Assembly (NCBI RefSeq): GCF_000023125.1
Contig: NC_013037.1
Span: forward strand, 6,860,501-6,924,500
DNA: 64,000 bases
Reading direction: 5' to 3'
From: Dyadobacter fermentans DSM 18053
GTDB taxonomy: Bacteria > Bacteroidota > Bacteroidia > Cytophagales > Spirosomataceae
Position numbers and translations under genes: made by a program. Below are positions 27,050-37,098 of this stretch, one piece after another. The notes beneath the pieces were generated by a model that saw nothing but the letters and a program-made list of their open reading frames with translations, ran no database searches and was not told where the DNA came from. Numbering within the stretch: position 1 is the stretch's first letter; every line of letters begins with the position of its first letter.

Positions 27050-27199
27050 ATGGAGTTGTTTCGACTTTTCAGCAATTTAATGGTATTCGGTACAATTTAG
27101 ATGGCTCATGCTTGCAATGTTCAGGAAAGTTTGCTCCTTTACAAACGCATTTTTGCCGGGACTTCCCAAAACCTGCCACACGCATTGTTACTCAACCTT

Positions 27200-27447
27200 A
27201 TGGAAAATCTGCCGACTGATTCCGAAGACGCCGCCGGAAACCCTGGCGTCCCATCCGACGAAGCGCTTGCTGCATACATCAGAAGCAAGGAAACCGACGA
27301 AAACCTGGAAAAGCTCGCCAGAGCGCTCGGTAAGGAACTGCAAGCGAAAGATCCGGATGCCCAGCCGCAAACTGGCAATCCCGGCCAGCCGCACGTCCCC
27401 GATCTTTCATTCGAAAAGTTTGAGGAAAAACGCAGGCGGGCAGGGGA

Positions 27448-27454
<7 letters not shown>
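27200..27454 (+). CDS. small acidic hypothetical protein
   Basis: 84 residues from the ATG at 27200, which I prefer over the upstream open frame from 27101. The sequence is acidic and Pro/Gly-rich at the N-terminus (MENLPTDSEDAAGNPG). An Ala/Leu-rich helix follows (DENLEKLARALGKELQ), then a charged C-terminus (SFEKFEEKRRRAGDQ). There are no membrane segments and no known domain. Its last 7 bp overlap the convergent rarA gene. Function unknown. Confidence 0.55.
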
Positions 27455-28719
<1,265 letters not shown>

Positions 28720-28755
28720 GAGTGAAGTGTCGGAAAGTAGTTTGTCAATGTAAGG

Positions 28756-28763
28756 CAAATTTA
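28756..28763 (-). promoter_or_regulatory. -7 promoter element of rarA (TAAATTTG)
   Basis: CAAATTTA on the plus strand is an exact TAnnTTTG on the minus strand, giving a 5' leader of about 30 nt for rarA. The -33 region overlaps the terminator hairpin of the sigma-factor gene and is weak. Confidence 0.5.
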
Positions 28764-28768
28764 ACACA

Positions 28769-28801
28769 AAAAAAGCGCGGCAGGGTTCGCCGCGCTTTTT
28801 T
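28769..28801 (-). terminator. terminator of the ECF sigma-factor gene
   Basis: AAAAAGCGCGGC and its complement form a strong stem with a 7-nt loop and T/A tracts on both sides. It can work in either direction, but only the minus-strand sigma gene at 28835 runs into it. Confidence 0.85.
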
Positions 28802-28834
28802 GAGAATGTATTTAAACGTTTAAACAGGCTGCGA

Positions 28835-29416
28835 TTAAAAAGTCAGTCTGTCGAGTGTCATTTGCTTTTTAAGGTTGCCCAGCGCACCGAAAACCAGGTT
28901 ATATACCGATTGTATATTTATTTTCATCAAATCTGCGATCTCGTGGTTGTTGAGGTTCATGTAAAATTTGAGGAAGATCGCCTCGCGCTGGCGGCGCGGC
29001 AGGCCGTTGATGGCCACATTCAGGTGCTGGTTGGTGGATTCGAATTCTTCCTCCGAAATCAGGTGGTTCTCGTGGGAAGGCGTGTTGATATGCCAGTATT
29101 CCACCGGGATATCTTCGTTGCTGGTATGCTTTTGTTGTGCATTCAAATGGCGGACCAATTTGCGTTTGATGGAGGCCATCAGATAAAAGCGAACCGAGGT
29201 GGTGTCACCGAGTGTCATACGGTTTCTCCATAATTCTACAAACAAATCGTGGATGCAATCTTTGATCAGAGGCTTGTCGATCGTGAATTGCGAACAGTAC
29301 TGGTAAAGAATGTGAACGTAAGAGCGGTAGAGGCATGCGTAGGCATTTTCATCGCCTTTTCTGAACTGATCCCAAAAACAGAGTTCTTCTTCTTGCTTGT
29401 AGCGTAGGTGAGCCAT
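28835..29416 (-). CDS. RNA polymerase ECF sigma factor
   Basis: 193 residues. Region 2 (about 15-85) has FRKGDENAYACLYRSYVHILYQYCSQFT and the DCIHDLFVELWRNR core. Region 4 (about 125-185) has LPRRQREAIFLKFYMNLNNHEIADLMKINIQSVYNLVFGALGNL, a clear helix-turn-helix. No anti-sigma gene adjoins, although ECF sigmas of Bacteroidota often sit with FecR and SusCD genes. The target genes are unknown. An AT-rich, possibly promoter-bearing 160-bp gap separates it from ade. Confidence 0.92.
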   Translation of the reverse strand: MAHLRYKQEEELCFWDQFRKGDENAYACLYRSYVHILYQYCSQFTIDKPLIKDCIHDLFVELWRNRMTLGDTTSVRFYLMASIKRKLVRHLNAQQKHTSNEDIPVEYWHINTPSHENHLISEEEFESTNQHLNVAINGLPRRQREAIFLKFYMNLNNHEIADLMKINIQSVYNLVFGALGNLKKQMTLDRLTF

Positions 29417-29575
29417 TGTTTGGAAAGGATTTGGAATTGGGGTTAGGAATGATTGTGAATAATGTCATTATTACACTTGTAAATATATTTATAAAAAAAC
29501 ATATTTTAAAAATATTTTCATCATAAAATTATATTTCAAAGGTTAATGATACTATTTCCTGAAAACGTTTGCACA

Positions 29576-31204
29576 CTATAACGTGAGCGGGATAAACTTG
29601 AAATTTTCTCCGTCGAAAAGCCCCTTGTCGCTCAGTTTCAACGAAGGGATTACGAGTAATGCCATGAATGACAGCGACATAAACGGCGATTTGAGTGTTG
29701 ATCCGAGCTGATCTTTTACGAAACGGTCGAGCTGCGTGTAACTCTTGGCCACTTCATAACCGTCCCGATCGGTCATTAATCCGGCAATCGGCAGGCCGAT
29801 CACATGCCGCTCTCCGGCACCTACCGCCGACAATCCTCCCCCCGCTTCGATCACCAGATTTACCGCCTGCGCTATGCTCGCATCGTCGCACCCGATGCAA
29901 ATGATATTGTGCGAATCATGGGCAACCGACGATGCCAATGCGCCCTGCGTCAGCCCGAAATTCCGGATAAATGCGATGGACGGGGGCGCGTCGGAGTAAC
30001 GGTTCACGACTGTCACCTTCAATACGTCGTTCTCCACATCGGGTACTATCGCATTGCCGGTTATTTTTGCCTCCGTTAGCCACTCATTTGTAACCAATTG
30101 ACCATCCAAAGCCTCGATCACCCTGATCCGGGTTTCAGAATTTTTTGCAGAAAAAGTAAAATCGGAAGGAGATTTCAGCGCGCATTCGAAGTGGTTCGGG
30201 TGTTCGCTCCGCAAATCGGGGATGAGCGATTTGCCCTCTTTCGCCACTAATTCCCCGTCAATCCAGGTTTCGAGGATATTGGATGCATACACATTATCTA
30301 TGATGACAAAATCGGCAGCGTCGCCTTCGCGGAGCAATCCTGCATTCAAACTATAATGCAGTACGGGATTAATGCAGGCGGCTTGCAGCACGTTCCAGAA
30401 ATTGTAGCCCGATGCGAGCGCACGTTTGATGAGCGCATTAATGTGCCCTTCCACGAGATTGTCGGGGTGCTTGTCGTCCGAGCAAAACATAATGTGGTCG
30501 GGAAATTCGTCGATGAGCGGGATCAGCGCGTCGAAATTCCGCGCCGCGCTGCCTTCCCGAATGAGGATTTTGACGCCGTAGCCGATCTTTTCACGGGCTT
30601 CCTCGTAGGTGAAGCATTCATGATCCGTGCTGATGCCGAAGCTGGCATATCGCCTGGCCGCGTCGCCGCGCAAGCCCGGGGCGTGGCCGTCGATTACTTT
30701 ATTATAATGTTTTGCCCAATGTATCTTGGCCATCATGTCGGGATCTTTATTCAAAACCCCGGGAAAATTCATCACCTCCGCCAGATAGCCGATATCGTCG
30801 CTTGCGAGCAGCTCGCCCACCTGTTCCGCGTCCACAACCGCGCCGGCAGTTTCAAAAACCGTCGCAGGCACGCAGGAAGGCGCCCCGAAGCAGAATTTGA
30901 AAGGCACGCGCTTGCCGTCGGCAATCATAAAATGCACGCCTTCGACACCCAGCACATTCGCGATTTCGTGAGGGTCGGACACCGTCGCGATCGTCCCATG
31001 CACGACGGCCAGCCGTGCAAATTGCGCAGGCGTGAGCATCGAACTCTCCACATGCACATGGGCATCCGTGAAGCCAGGCAATATATAAGGTAGGGAAGGG
31101 TCTTCGGGGCCAAGAATGTCAATTTGCGCAATGCGTTTTTCCGCAATGCGAATCTCCGCTTCCTGGATGGTCTTTTCGAAAATATTGATCAGATTGGCTT
31201 TCAT
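29576..31204 (-). CDS. ade: adenine deaminase
   Basis: 542 residues. It converts adenine to hypoxanthine plus ammonia in purine salvage. Amidohydrolase metal-ligand motifs are DAHVHVESS (about 47-55), the His in DGHAPGL, DHECF and SDDKHPDNL, followed by the C-terminal adenine-deaminase domain (IGCDDASIAQAVNLVIEAGGG, VAHDSHNIICIG). Length fits the AdeC/YerA family. The start ATG overlaps the stop of the AraC gene by 4 bp, so the two are translationally coupled and cotranscribed. Confidence 0.95.
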   Translation of the reverse strand: MKANLINIFEKTIQEAEIRIAEKRIAQIDILGPEDPSLPYILPGFTDAHVHVESSMLTPAQFARLAVVHGTIATVSDPHEIANVLGVEGVHFMIADGKRVPFKFCFGAPSCVPATVFETAGAVVDAEQVGELLASDDIGYLAEVMNFPGVLNKDPDMMAKIHWAKHYNKVIDGHAPGLRGDAARRYASFGISTDHECFTYEEAREKIGYGVKILIREGSAARNFDALIPLIDEFPDHIMFCSDDKHPDNLVEGHINALIKRALASGYNFWNVLQAACINPVLHYSLNAGLLREGDAADFVIIDNVYASNILETWIDGELVAKEGKSLIPDLRSEHPNHFECALKSPSDFTFSAKNSETRIRVIEALDGQLVTNEWLTEAKITGNAIVPDVENDVLKVTVVNRYSDAPPSIAFIRNFGLTQGALASSVAHDSHNIICIGCDDASIAQAVNLVIEAGGGLSAVGAGERHVIGLPIAGLMTDRDGYEVAKSYTQLDRFVKDQLGSTLKSPFMSLSFMALLVIPSLKLSDKGLFDGENFKFIPLTL

Positions 31205-32109
31205 ACGGCTGTGTTGAATGCGGGCAAATGCGCCGAGATGGGAATTTTGCGGAATTCCTTCTGGTATTGCATCGGGCTTTTGCCGGTGTGGAGTTTAAAG
31301 TATTTGTTGAAGTTGGCGAAATTGTGGAAACCGCTTTCAAAGCAAACCTGCGCAACGGGAATGCGGCTTTCCGAAAGCAGCTTGCAGGCGTGGCCAATGC
31401 GGAGTTCGAGCAAAAATTGCGAATAGGTTTTGCGGCTGCGGCTTTTGAAATACCTGCAAAATGAATGCGGGCTGATGTTGGCCACTTCCGCGATTTCTTC
31501 GATCGAGATCTTTTTCTGAAAGTTCGAGATCGAGTATTGGTAAATCTGGTTGATCCGGTCAGTGTCGTACTGGTCGTACTCGTTCTGGTACTGCGTGTTG
31601 GACAATACATTAATATCCTCACAATGCGCCAGCGTTTCGAGGATTTGCAGTAATCCGATGATGGAGTTGCCATTCGTTTGGTTGAGGAGGTCGTGCAAAA
31701 GCGCTTTTACTTTATCGGTGCCTTCGCCGAGTATCTTCAACCCGAGCCGGGCTTTCACGAGCAAATCGTGGATCGACTTGTTTTCGGGGAGCGACAGGAA
31801 GTTTTTGCCCAGCATTTCTTCCGAAAAATGGACGACAGTCGCCTGTGCGTAAAGCTGGCTGCCGCGCTGGAAGTACTTTTCGTCGCAACGCCAGTAATGC
31901 GGTAGGTTAGGGCCGATCAGCAGGAGGTCGCCGCTCTGGAAACTGCGGATATTGTCGCCCACGAACTGTGTGCCCGAGCCCTGTTCGATGTGAATGAGCT
32001 CTAATTCAGGATGGTAGTGCCAGCGGTTATAAAAATAGAGTACCACATCGCGGCGGATACTGAAAGACTTCTGTAAGCCTTTCGGGACTTGTAATAGCTG
32101 CGGTTTCAC
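31201..32109 (-). CDS. AraC-family transcriptional regulator
   Basis: 302 residues. The N-terminal cupin-like ligand-binding domain (about 25-110) includes RWHYHPELELIHIEQGSGTQFVGD and SGDLLLIGPNLPHYW. A C-terminal double helix-turn-helix (about 200-295) has SIEEIAEVANISPHSFCRYFKSR and IPVAQVCFESGFHNFANFNKYFKLHTGKSP. This domain arrangement is that of sugar-responsive AraC regulators (RhaS/XylS-like). It is divergent from the UxaA gene across a 175-bp gap, so it is a good candidate to control the deoxysugar cluster as well as ade, which it overlaps by 4 bp. Confidence 0.93.
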   Translation of the reverse strand: MKPQLLQVPKGLQKSFSIRRDVVLYFYNRWHYHPELELIHIEQGSGTQFVGDNIRSFQSGDLLLIGPNLPHYWRCDEKYFQRGSQLYAQATVVHFSEEMLGKNFLSLPENKSIHDLLVKARLGLKILGEGTDKVKALLHDLLNQTNGNSIIGLLQILETLAHCEDINVLSNTQYQNEYDQYDTDRINQIYQYSISNFQKKISIEEIAEVANISPHSFCRYFKSRSRKTYSQFLLELRIGHACKLLSESRIPVAQVCFESGFHNFANFNKYFKLHTGKSPMQYQKEFRKIPISAHLPAFNTAV

Positions 32110-32284
32110 AAATAATTACATGGTTAAAACCGTAAAAGAGAAATATATGCCAATATAGTTGAAAAAATTGCTAATGTCTGAGTTCATTGTATTCAAATAA
32201 TTCTGTTGTTTTGTTGATATATTCTATTTGGCCCGATTGAAAACCAAAGGGATATGTCAGATTACCATTCACCTGAACATCATT

Positions 32285-33940
32285 ATGGCGTCCCAATTCC
32301 TGAAAGTTCACCCTTCCGATAATGTTATCGTGGCCTTGCGCGACCAGCCCGCGGGCTCGGACGTGACGTACGAGGGGAACATTTACAATCTGCAATATGG
32401 CGTTTCGGCCAAGCACAAATTCGTTACCGAAGACATCGACACCGGCGGCGCCATTATCATGTACGGCGTGCTCGTCGGCCGCGCCACGCAGCCGATCAAA
32501 AAAGGCGAGCCGATCACGACATTCAACCTCAAACACGACGCGCACGATTATAGCACGGCGAACCGCCAGCCTTATTCATACACCCAGCCGGACGTAAGCC
32601 ACTGGCAAAACCGTACTTTCAAAGGTTATCACCGCGAAGACGGCCGTGTAGGTACATATAACTACTGGCTCGTGGTACCGCTCGTTTTCTGCGAAAACCG
32701 CAACGTGCTCATCATGAAAGACGCATTCGAGCGCGAGCTCGGCTATGCGCAAACCGATATTTACCGCGACCAGGTGCGCGAATTCCTGCATTTATACCAG
32801 CAGGGAGATATGCGGAAAGTTAAAAGTCTGGAAGCATTCATCGACGCACCGATCCAGGCGAAGAAGAAACCGGAACGACCGTTCCAGAATGTGGATGGCG
32901 TGAAATTCCTCACGCACGAGGGTGGCTGCGGCGGCACGCGCCTGGATGCGAACACATTATGTTCACTGTTTGCGGCTTATGCGGTGCATCCCAATGTGGC
33001 GGGTATCACGGTACTCAGCCTGGGCTGCCAGAACTCGGAGCTGAAAACGCTTGAAGACGAAATCCGCAAACGCGATCCGCATTTCAATAAGCCGTTTTTT
33101 GCATTCGAGCATCAGAAAGGCACGGAATATTCATTAATGTCTGGGGCGATCAAGGAAACATTCGTGGGTTTGACTAAAATCAACGAGTTCGAACGTTCCG
33201 ACGCACCATTGTCCAAACTTTCGGTGGGTCTAAAATGCGGCGGTTCGGACGGCTTCTCCGGCATTTCGGCGAATCCTGTGCTGGGCCATTTGTCCGACTT
33301 AGTAGTAGGATTGGGCGGACAGACATTGCTCGCCGAATTCCCTGAACTGAACGGGGTAGAGCAGGAGCTCCTCAACCGCTGCGTCACCGAAGAGAAAGCC
33401 GCGAAATTCGAAAAACTCATGCGCGACTACGCCGGCAAAGCCGAAGCAGTAGGTTCCGCATTCGCATTCAATCCATCGCCGGGTAATATCAAGGACGGCC
33501 TCATTACCGATGCCATCAAATCCGCGGGAGCGGCCAAAAAGGGCGGTAATGCATACGTTTCCGACGTTTTGAACTACACCGAACGCGCGACGGAATCAGG
33601 TTTGCACCTGGTGTGCACGCCGGGTAACGACGTAGAAGCCACCACCGGCCAAACCGCCGCGGGCGCGAACATTATCCTTTTCACCACCGGCCTCGGCACG
33701 CCGACAGGTAACCCGATTTGCCCCGTAGCGAAGGTGGCGACCAACTCGGCACTTGCCCAGCGCATGCCCGACGTGATCGATTTCGACTGCGGCCCGGTGG
33801 TGGACGGCACGCAAACCATCGAGCAGAACGCCGAAGCATTGCTCGACTACGTGATCAAAGTAGCCAGCGGCGAGCTCACCAAAGCGCAGCAACTCGGCCA
33901 GGACGATTTTATCCCATGGAAACGCGGCGTTTCGTTATAA
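32285..33940 (+). CDS. UxaA-family sugar-acid dehydratase
   Basis: 551 residues from the ATG at 32285. The extra 19 codons upstream begin at a TTG and do not match the family. An N-terminal SAF domain (about 1-80, FLKVHPSDNVIVAL...GEPITTFNLKHD) is followed by the altronate/galactarate dehydratase domain with GRVGTYNYW, HEGGCGG, LGCQNSEL, KCGGSDGFSG and CTPGNDVEATTGQTAAGANIILFTTGLGTPTGNPICPV. The conserved cysteines support an Fe-dependent dehydratase. It opens a block whose other genes fit a 6-deoxysugar route, so its likely substrate is L-fuconate or L-rhamnonate rather than altronate. That is inference. Confidence 0.85.
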   Translation: MASQFLKVHPSDNVIVALRDQPAGSDVTYEGNIYNLQYGVSAKHKFVTEDIDTGGAIIMYGVLVGRATQPIKKGEPITTFNLKHDAHDYSTANRQPYSYTQPDVSHWQNRTFKGYHREDGRVGTYNYWLVVPLVFCENRNVLIMKDAFERELGYAQTDIYRDQVREFLHLYQQGDMRKVKSLEAFIDAPIQAKKKPERPFQNVDGVKFLTHEGGCGGTRLDANTLCSLFAAYAVHPNVAGITVLSLGCQNSELKTLEDEIRKRDPHFNKPFFAFEHQKGTEYSLMSGAIKETFVGLTKINEFERSDAPLSKLSVGLKCGGSDGFSGISANPVLGHLSDLVVGLGGQTLLAEFPELNGVEQELLNRCVTEEKAAKFEKLMRDYAGKAEAVGSAFAFNPSPGNIKDGLITDAIKSAGAAKKGGNAYVSDVLNYTERATESGLHLVCTPGNDVEATTGQTAAGANIILFTTGLGTPTGNPICPVAKVATNSALAQRMPDVIDFDCGPVVDGTQTIEQNAEALLDYVIKVASGELTKAQQLGQDDFIPWKRGVSL

Positions 33941-33951
33941 TTTCATTGTAA

Positions 33952-33971
33952 CCAGGGATTTAAATCCCTGG
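33952..33971. repeat. perfect 20-bp palindrome between dehydratase and SDR genes
   Basis: CCAGGGATTTAAATCCCTGG is self-complementary over all 20 bp. It is followed by CTTTAAAG and not by a strong T run. It may be an mRNA-processing hairpin or partial terminator inside the operon. Confidence 0.7.
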
Positions 33972-33988
33972 CTTTAAAGCAACTATCT

Positions 33989-34762
33989 ATGTTTGATCTA
34001 ACAGGAAAAACAGCACTGGTAACCGGCGGAGCGAGCGGGATCGGATTGGCGATCTCCAAAACGTTCGCGAAGCAGGGCGCCTATGTGCACATTCTCGAAC
34101 TCAACATTGATCTGGCCAACCAGGTGGTGAGCGACATCACCGCGGAAGGCGGACAAGCCGAGGCACACGCACTGGACATCTCCAAACAGGCGGATGTCGT
34201 GAACATTATCAACGCCATCGCAGCGCAGCACCCGATCAATATCCTTGTCAACAATGCCGGTATTGCGCATATCGGCAAGGCGGATACGACGGCGGAAATC
34301 GATTTTGACCGCGTGATCAATATCAATGTCAAAGGCGTTTATAACTGCCTCGCAGCCACCATTCCACACCTCAAAGCAAACGGCGGCGGCGTAATTTTGA
34401 ACATGGCTTCCATTGCCGCAACAGTAGGAATACCCGACCGCTTTGCTTATTCTACTGCAAAAGGCGCGGTTTATTCCATGACATTGTCGGTGGCGCGCGA
34501 TTATCTGGCGGACGGAATCCGTTGCAACAGCATTTCGCCTGCCCGTGTACATACGCCTTTTGTGGATGGTTTTATTTCCAAAAATTATCCGGGCAAAGAG
34601 CAGGAAATGTTTGAAAAACTGTCCAAAACCCAGCCCATCGGCCGCATGGCCAAGCCGGAAGAGATCGGTGCCCTGGCATTATACCTCTGCTCCGACGAGG
34701 CAGGTTTCATCACCGGCTGCGATTATTTGATCGATGGAGGGTTTGAGAAGTTGAATAATTAG
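33989..34762 (+). CDS. SDR-family oxidoreductase (sugar-acid dehydrogenase)
   Basis: 257 residues, a classical short-chain dehydrogenase. It has the cofactor loop TGGASGIG (about 13-20), NNAGIAH, the catalytic Ser in MASIAATVG, Tyr154 and Lys158 in YSTAKGAVYSM, and the substrate-loop start SPARVHTPFVDGF. Position 3 of the cofactor pocket (ELNIDLANQ) favours NAD+. In the known fucose route the SDR is 2-keto-3-deoxy-L-fuconate dehydrogenase, which fits the location between a dehydratase and an FAH-type hydrolase. The exact substrate is inference. A 263-bp repeat-filled gap separates it from the next gene. Confidence 0.88.
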   Translation: MFDLTGKTALVTGGASGIGLAISKTFAKQGAYVHILELNIDLANQVVSDITAEGGQAEAHALDISKQADVVNIINAIAAQHPINILVNNAGIAHIGKADTTAEIDFDRVININVKGVYNCLAATIPHLKANGGGVILNMASIAATVGIPDRFAYSTAKGAVYSMTLSVARDYLADGIRCNSISPARVHTPFVDGFISKNYPGKEQEMFEKLSKTQPIGRMAKPEEIGALALYLCSDEAGFITGCDYLIDGGFEKLNN

Positions 34763-34999
34763 AGGAGGCTGTAAGCTGTAAGCTTTAAGCTATAAGCAAT
34801 AAGCTTTAAGCAATAAGCTTTAAGCAATAAGCTTTAAGCAATAAGCTTTAAGCCCAAGCCTGTATACACGTAAGTAAAATTGATAAAATATTAAACACTA
34901 AGACGGAGGAATCAAATCGCATAAAGCTTCCAGGCTTACTGCTTACAGGTTAAAGCCTACTGCTTACAGCTTATAGCTTACAGCCTATCGCTTACAGCT
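34763..34999. repeat. AAGC-rich tandem repeats with a large imperfect inverted repeat
   Basis: The gap between the SDR and FAH-family genes holds a left arm at 34768-34853 and a right arm at 34923-34999. The left arm contains four exact copies of a 14-bp unit (AATAAGCTTTAAGC) starting at 34798, 34812, 34826 and 34840, after GGCTGTAAGCTGTAAGC. The right arm reads GCTTACTGCTTACAGG... GCTTACAGCTTATAGC, largely the reverse complement of the left-arm motifs. Between them is about 70 bp of AT-rich unique sequence. The region could form a long imperfect hairpin in RNA. Confidence 0.88.
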
Positions 35000-35025
35000 T
35001 CCTTCCGTCCCAAATATCGCTTTCC

Positions 35026-35889
35026 ATGAAACTCTTTCGATTTGGTGCATTTGAAAATGAGAAGCCGGGTGTAGAACTGGCGGACGGTACAAAGCTGGAT
35101 GTTTCGGCATTTGGTGAAGATTACAACGAGAAATTTTTCGCGACAGACGGCCTTGCGCGTCTTGCGGGCTGGCTGGAAACGAATGCGGCTTCTGCGCCGA
35201 AAGTGGAAGAAGGTTTCCGCTACGGATCGTGCATCGCGCGTCCTTCGAAGATCGTCTGCATTGGGATGAATTATGCCAAGCACGCCTACGAGTCAGGCGC
35301 GACGGAGCTGCCCAAAGAGCCGATCATTTTCTTTAAATCCACGTCCGCATTGTGCGGTCCATTCGACCAGGTGGTTATCCCGAGAAATTCGGAGAAAACC
35401 GACTGGGAAGTGGAGCTGGCCGTGATCATCGGCAAAAGAACCAGCTACGTGGACGAGGCCAATGCGTTGGATTATGTGGCAGGTTACGCCGTTCATAACG
35501 ACTATTCGGAACGCGCGTTCCAAATGGAGCGGGGCGGACAATGGGTGAAAGGTAAAAGTAATGATACCTTCGCGCCGCTGGGCCCTTACCTGGTCACTTC
35601 CGACGAAGTAGGCAATGCTAATGACCTCGATTTATGGCTCAGCCTGAACGGCAAAAAGATCCAGGACAGCAATACGTCAGATATGATCTTCCACATTCCG
35701 TTCCTCGTGAGCTACCTGAGCCAGTTCATGACGCTCCTTCCGGGAGACGTGATCACCACCGGTACTCCTGCGGGCGTCGGCCTGGGCATGAAGCCGCCGG
35801 TTTACCTCAAAGCAGGCGACGTGGTAGAATTGGGTATTCAAAAATTAGGAGCTCAAAAACAGGAAGCGATTGCCTGGAAAGCGGTTTAA
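35026..35889 (+). CDS. fumarylacetoacetate hydrolase-family protein (probable 2,4-diketo-3-deoxy-L-fuconate hydrolase)
   Basis: 287 residues. The FAH fold (about 80-285) shows IGMNYAKHAYESG, the metal-binding triad EVELAVIIG (two Glu) plus Asp in NDYSERAFQ, and the GTPAGVGLGM end motif. An N-terminal ligand-cap domain of about 75 residues is present as in COG0179 enzymes. In the L-fucose pathway this enzyme splits the diketo acid into pyruvate and L-lactate, which agrees with LutABC genes a short way downstream. Other FAH-family roles such as acylpyruvase are possible. The lactonase gene begins 3 bp after its stop. Confidence 0.85.
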   Translation: MKLFRFGAFENEKPGVELADGTKLDVSAFGEDYNEKFFATDGLARLAGWLETNAASAPKVEEGFRYGSCIARPSKIVCIGMNYAKHAYESGATELPKEPIIFFKSTSALCGPFDQVVIPRNSEKTDWEVELAVIIGKRTSYVDEANALDYVAGYAVHNDYSERAFQMERGGQWVKGKSNDTFAPLGPYLVTSDEVGNANDLDLWLSLNGKKIQDSNTSDMIFHIPFLVSYLSQFMTLLPGDVITTGTPAGVGLGMKPPVYLKAGDVVELGIQKLGAQKQEAIAWKAV

Positions 35890-35892
35890 TAT

Positions 35893-36723
35893 ATGGTAAT
35901 CGACGCCCACCAGCATTTCTGGATATTTGACGAAGAGCGCGATGCATGGATCACGCCCGAAATGGAGGTTATCCGGCGGAATTTCCTGCCGGAAGACCTT
36001 TGGCCGGTCCTGAGAGCTAACAAAGTCGACGGCTGCGTGGCCGTGCAGGCTTCTCAGAACGATGCGGAAACGGAATTTCTGCTGCATTTGGCCGAGGCGA
36101 ACGATTTTGTGCGGGGCGTAGTCGGTTGGGTGGACCTCAAAGCGGTGAATCTGTACGACCAGCTCGAAAGGTATTCACAATACGAAAAACTGAAAGGCTT
36201 CCGCCACGTTGCGCAGGGGCAACCCGAGGGCTTCTTGCTGCAACCAGAGTTTATTAAAGGAGTGGGAACATTGGTCGCATTTGATTTCACTTACGACATT
36301 CTCATTTACCAAAACCAGTTGAAAGAAGCATTCAACTTCGCGGTAAAACTGCCGAACGTGCATTTCGTGCTGGACCACATTGCCAAGCCGCTCATCAAAG
36401 CGCAGGAATTGCAGCCCTGGGCGGACGACATCCGTCGTCTCGCCGAACTGCCGAACGTGCATTGCAAAGTATCAGGCATGGTAACCGAAGCCAACTGGCA
36501 GCATTGGGAAAAAGCGGATTTCCGACCATACCTCGATGTGGTTTTCGAAGCGTTCGGCACGGAACGCATCATGTACGGCTCCGACTGGCCTGTGTGCCTG
36601 GTCGCGGGCGAGTACGAAGGCGCAAAGGGAATCCTGACGGACTACCTGAGCATGTTCTCCGACGACGAAGTGCGCGATGTGATGGGAAACAACGCGAGGC
36701 GCTTTTACAACCTCGACATTTAA
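35893..36723 (+). CDS. amidohydrolase, probable L-fucono- or L-rhamnono-lactonase
   Basis: 276 residues of the PF04909/COG3618 amidohydrolase family. Metal and catalytic residues are visible in DAHQHFW (HxH), VLDHIAKP and YGSDWPVC near the C-terminus. This branch contains L-fuconolactonase and L-rhamnono-1,4-lactonase. Placed directly between the FAH hydrolase and a COG3254 mutarotase, it should open the lactone made by a sugar dehydrogenase. It lies 3 bp after the previous stop and 8 bp before the next start, so one operon is clear. Confidence 0.87.
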   Translation: MVIDAHQHFWIFDEERDAWITPEMEVIRRNFLPEDLWPVLRANKVDGCVAVQASQNDAETEFLLHLAEANDFVRGVVGWVDLKAVNLYDQLERYSQYEKLKGFRHVAQGQPEGFLLQPEFIKGVGTLVAFDFTYDILIYQNQLKEAFNFAVKLPNVHFVLDHIAKPLIKAQELQPWADDIRRLAELPNVHCKVSGMVTEANWQHWEKADFRPYLDVVFEAFGTERIMYGSDWPVCLVAGEYEGAKGILTDYLSMFSDDEVRDVMGNNARRFYNLDI

Positions 36724-36731
36724 TTACTGTT

Positions 36732-37061
36732 ATGAAAAGATATTGCCTCGCGGTGGACCTCGTGGACGACCCGCAGATGATCGCGGAGTACGAGGGTTAC
36801 CATAAAAAGATCCAGCCCGAAATCCATAAGAGCATTACCGATGCCGGCATTACCGTGATGGACATTTACCGCGTCGGAAACCGGCTATTCATGATCATGG
36901 AAACGGAGGACGATTTCAGTTTTGAAACCAAATCCCAAATGGATGCTTCCAACCCCAAAGTGCAGGAGTGGGAGCAGCTCATGTGGAAATACCAACAAGC
37001 ATTACCCACTGCAAAACCCGGTGAAAAATGGGTTTTGATGGAACAGATTTTTACCCTCTGA
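36732..37061 (+). CDS. L-rhamnose/L-fucose mutarotase (COG3254)
   Basis: 109 residues from the ATG at 36732. The open frame runs further upstream but no family match lies there. MKRYCLAVDLVDDPQMIAEYEGYHKKIQPEI with the conserved Y-H pair, GITVMDIYRVGNRLFMIMET and WEQLMWKYQQALP are typical of the RhaM/COG3254 dimeric alpha/beta-barrel. The family interconverts anomers of L-rhamnose, and a COG3254 member serves as L-fucose mutarotase in Xanthomonas. It supports a 6-deoxy-sugar substrate for this cluster. Confidence 0.88.
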   Translation: MKRYCLAVDLVDDPQMIAEYEGYHKKIQPEIHKSITDAGITVMDIYRVGNRLFMIMETEDDFSFETKSQMDASNPKVQEWEQLMWKYQQALPTAKPGEKWVLMEQIFTL

Positions 37062-37098
37062 GAATAACGGTCGTAGTAGGAACTAGCATTCGAACAGG

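Noticed and set aside
28811..28824. 14-bp palindrome TTTAAACGTTTAAA
   Set aside because: It lies just past the stop codon of the sigma gene and before a proper terminator. AT-rich palindromes of this length arise by chance in such gaps.
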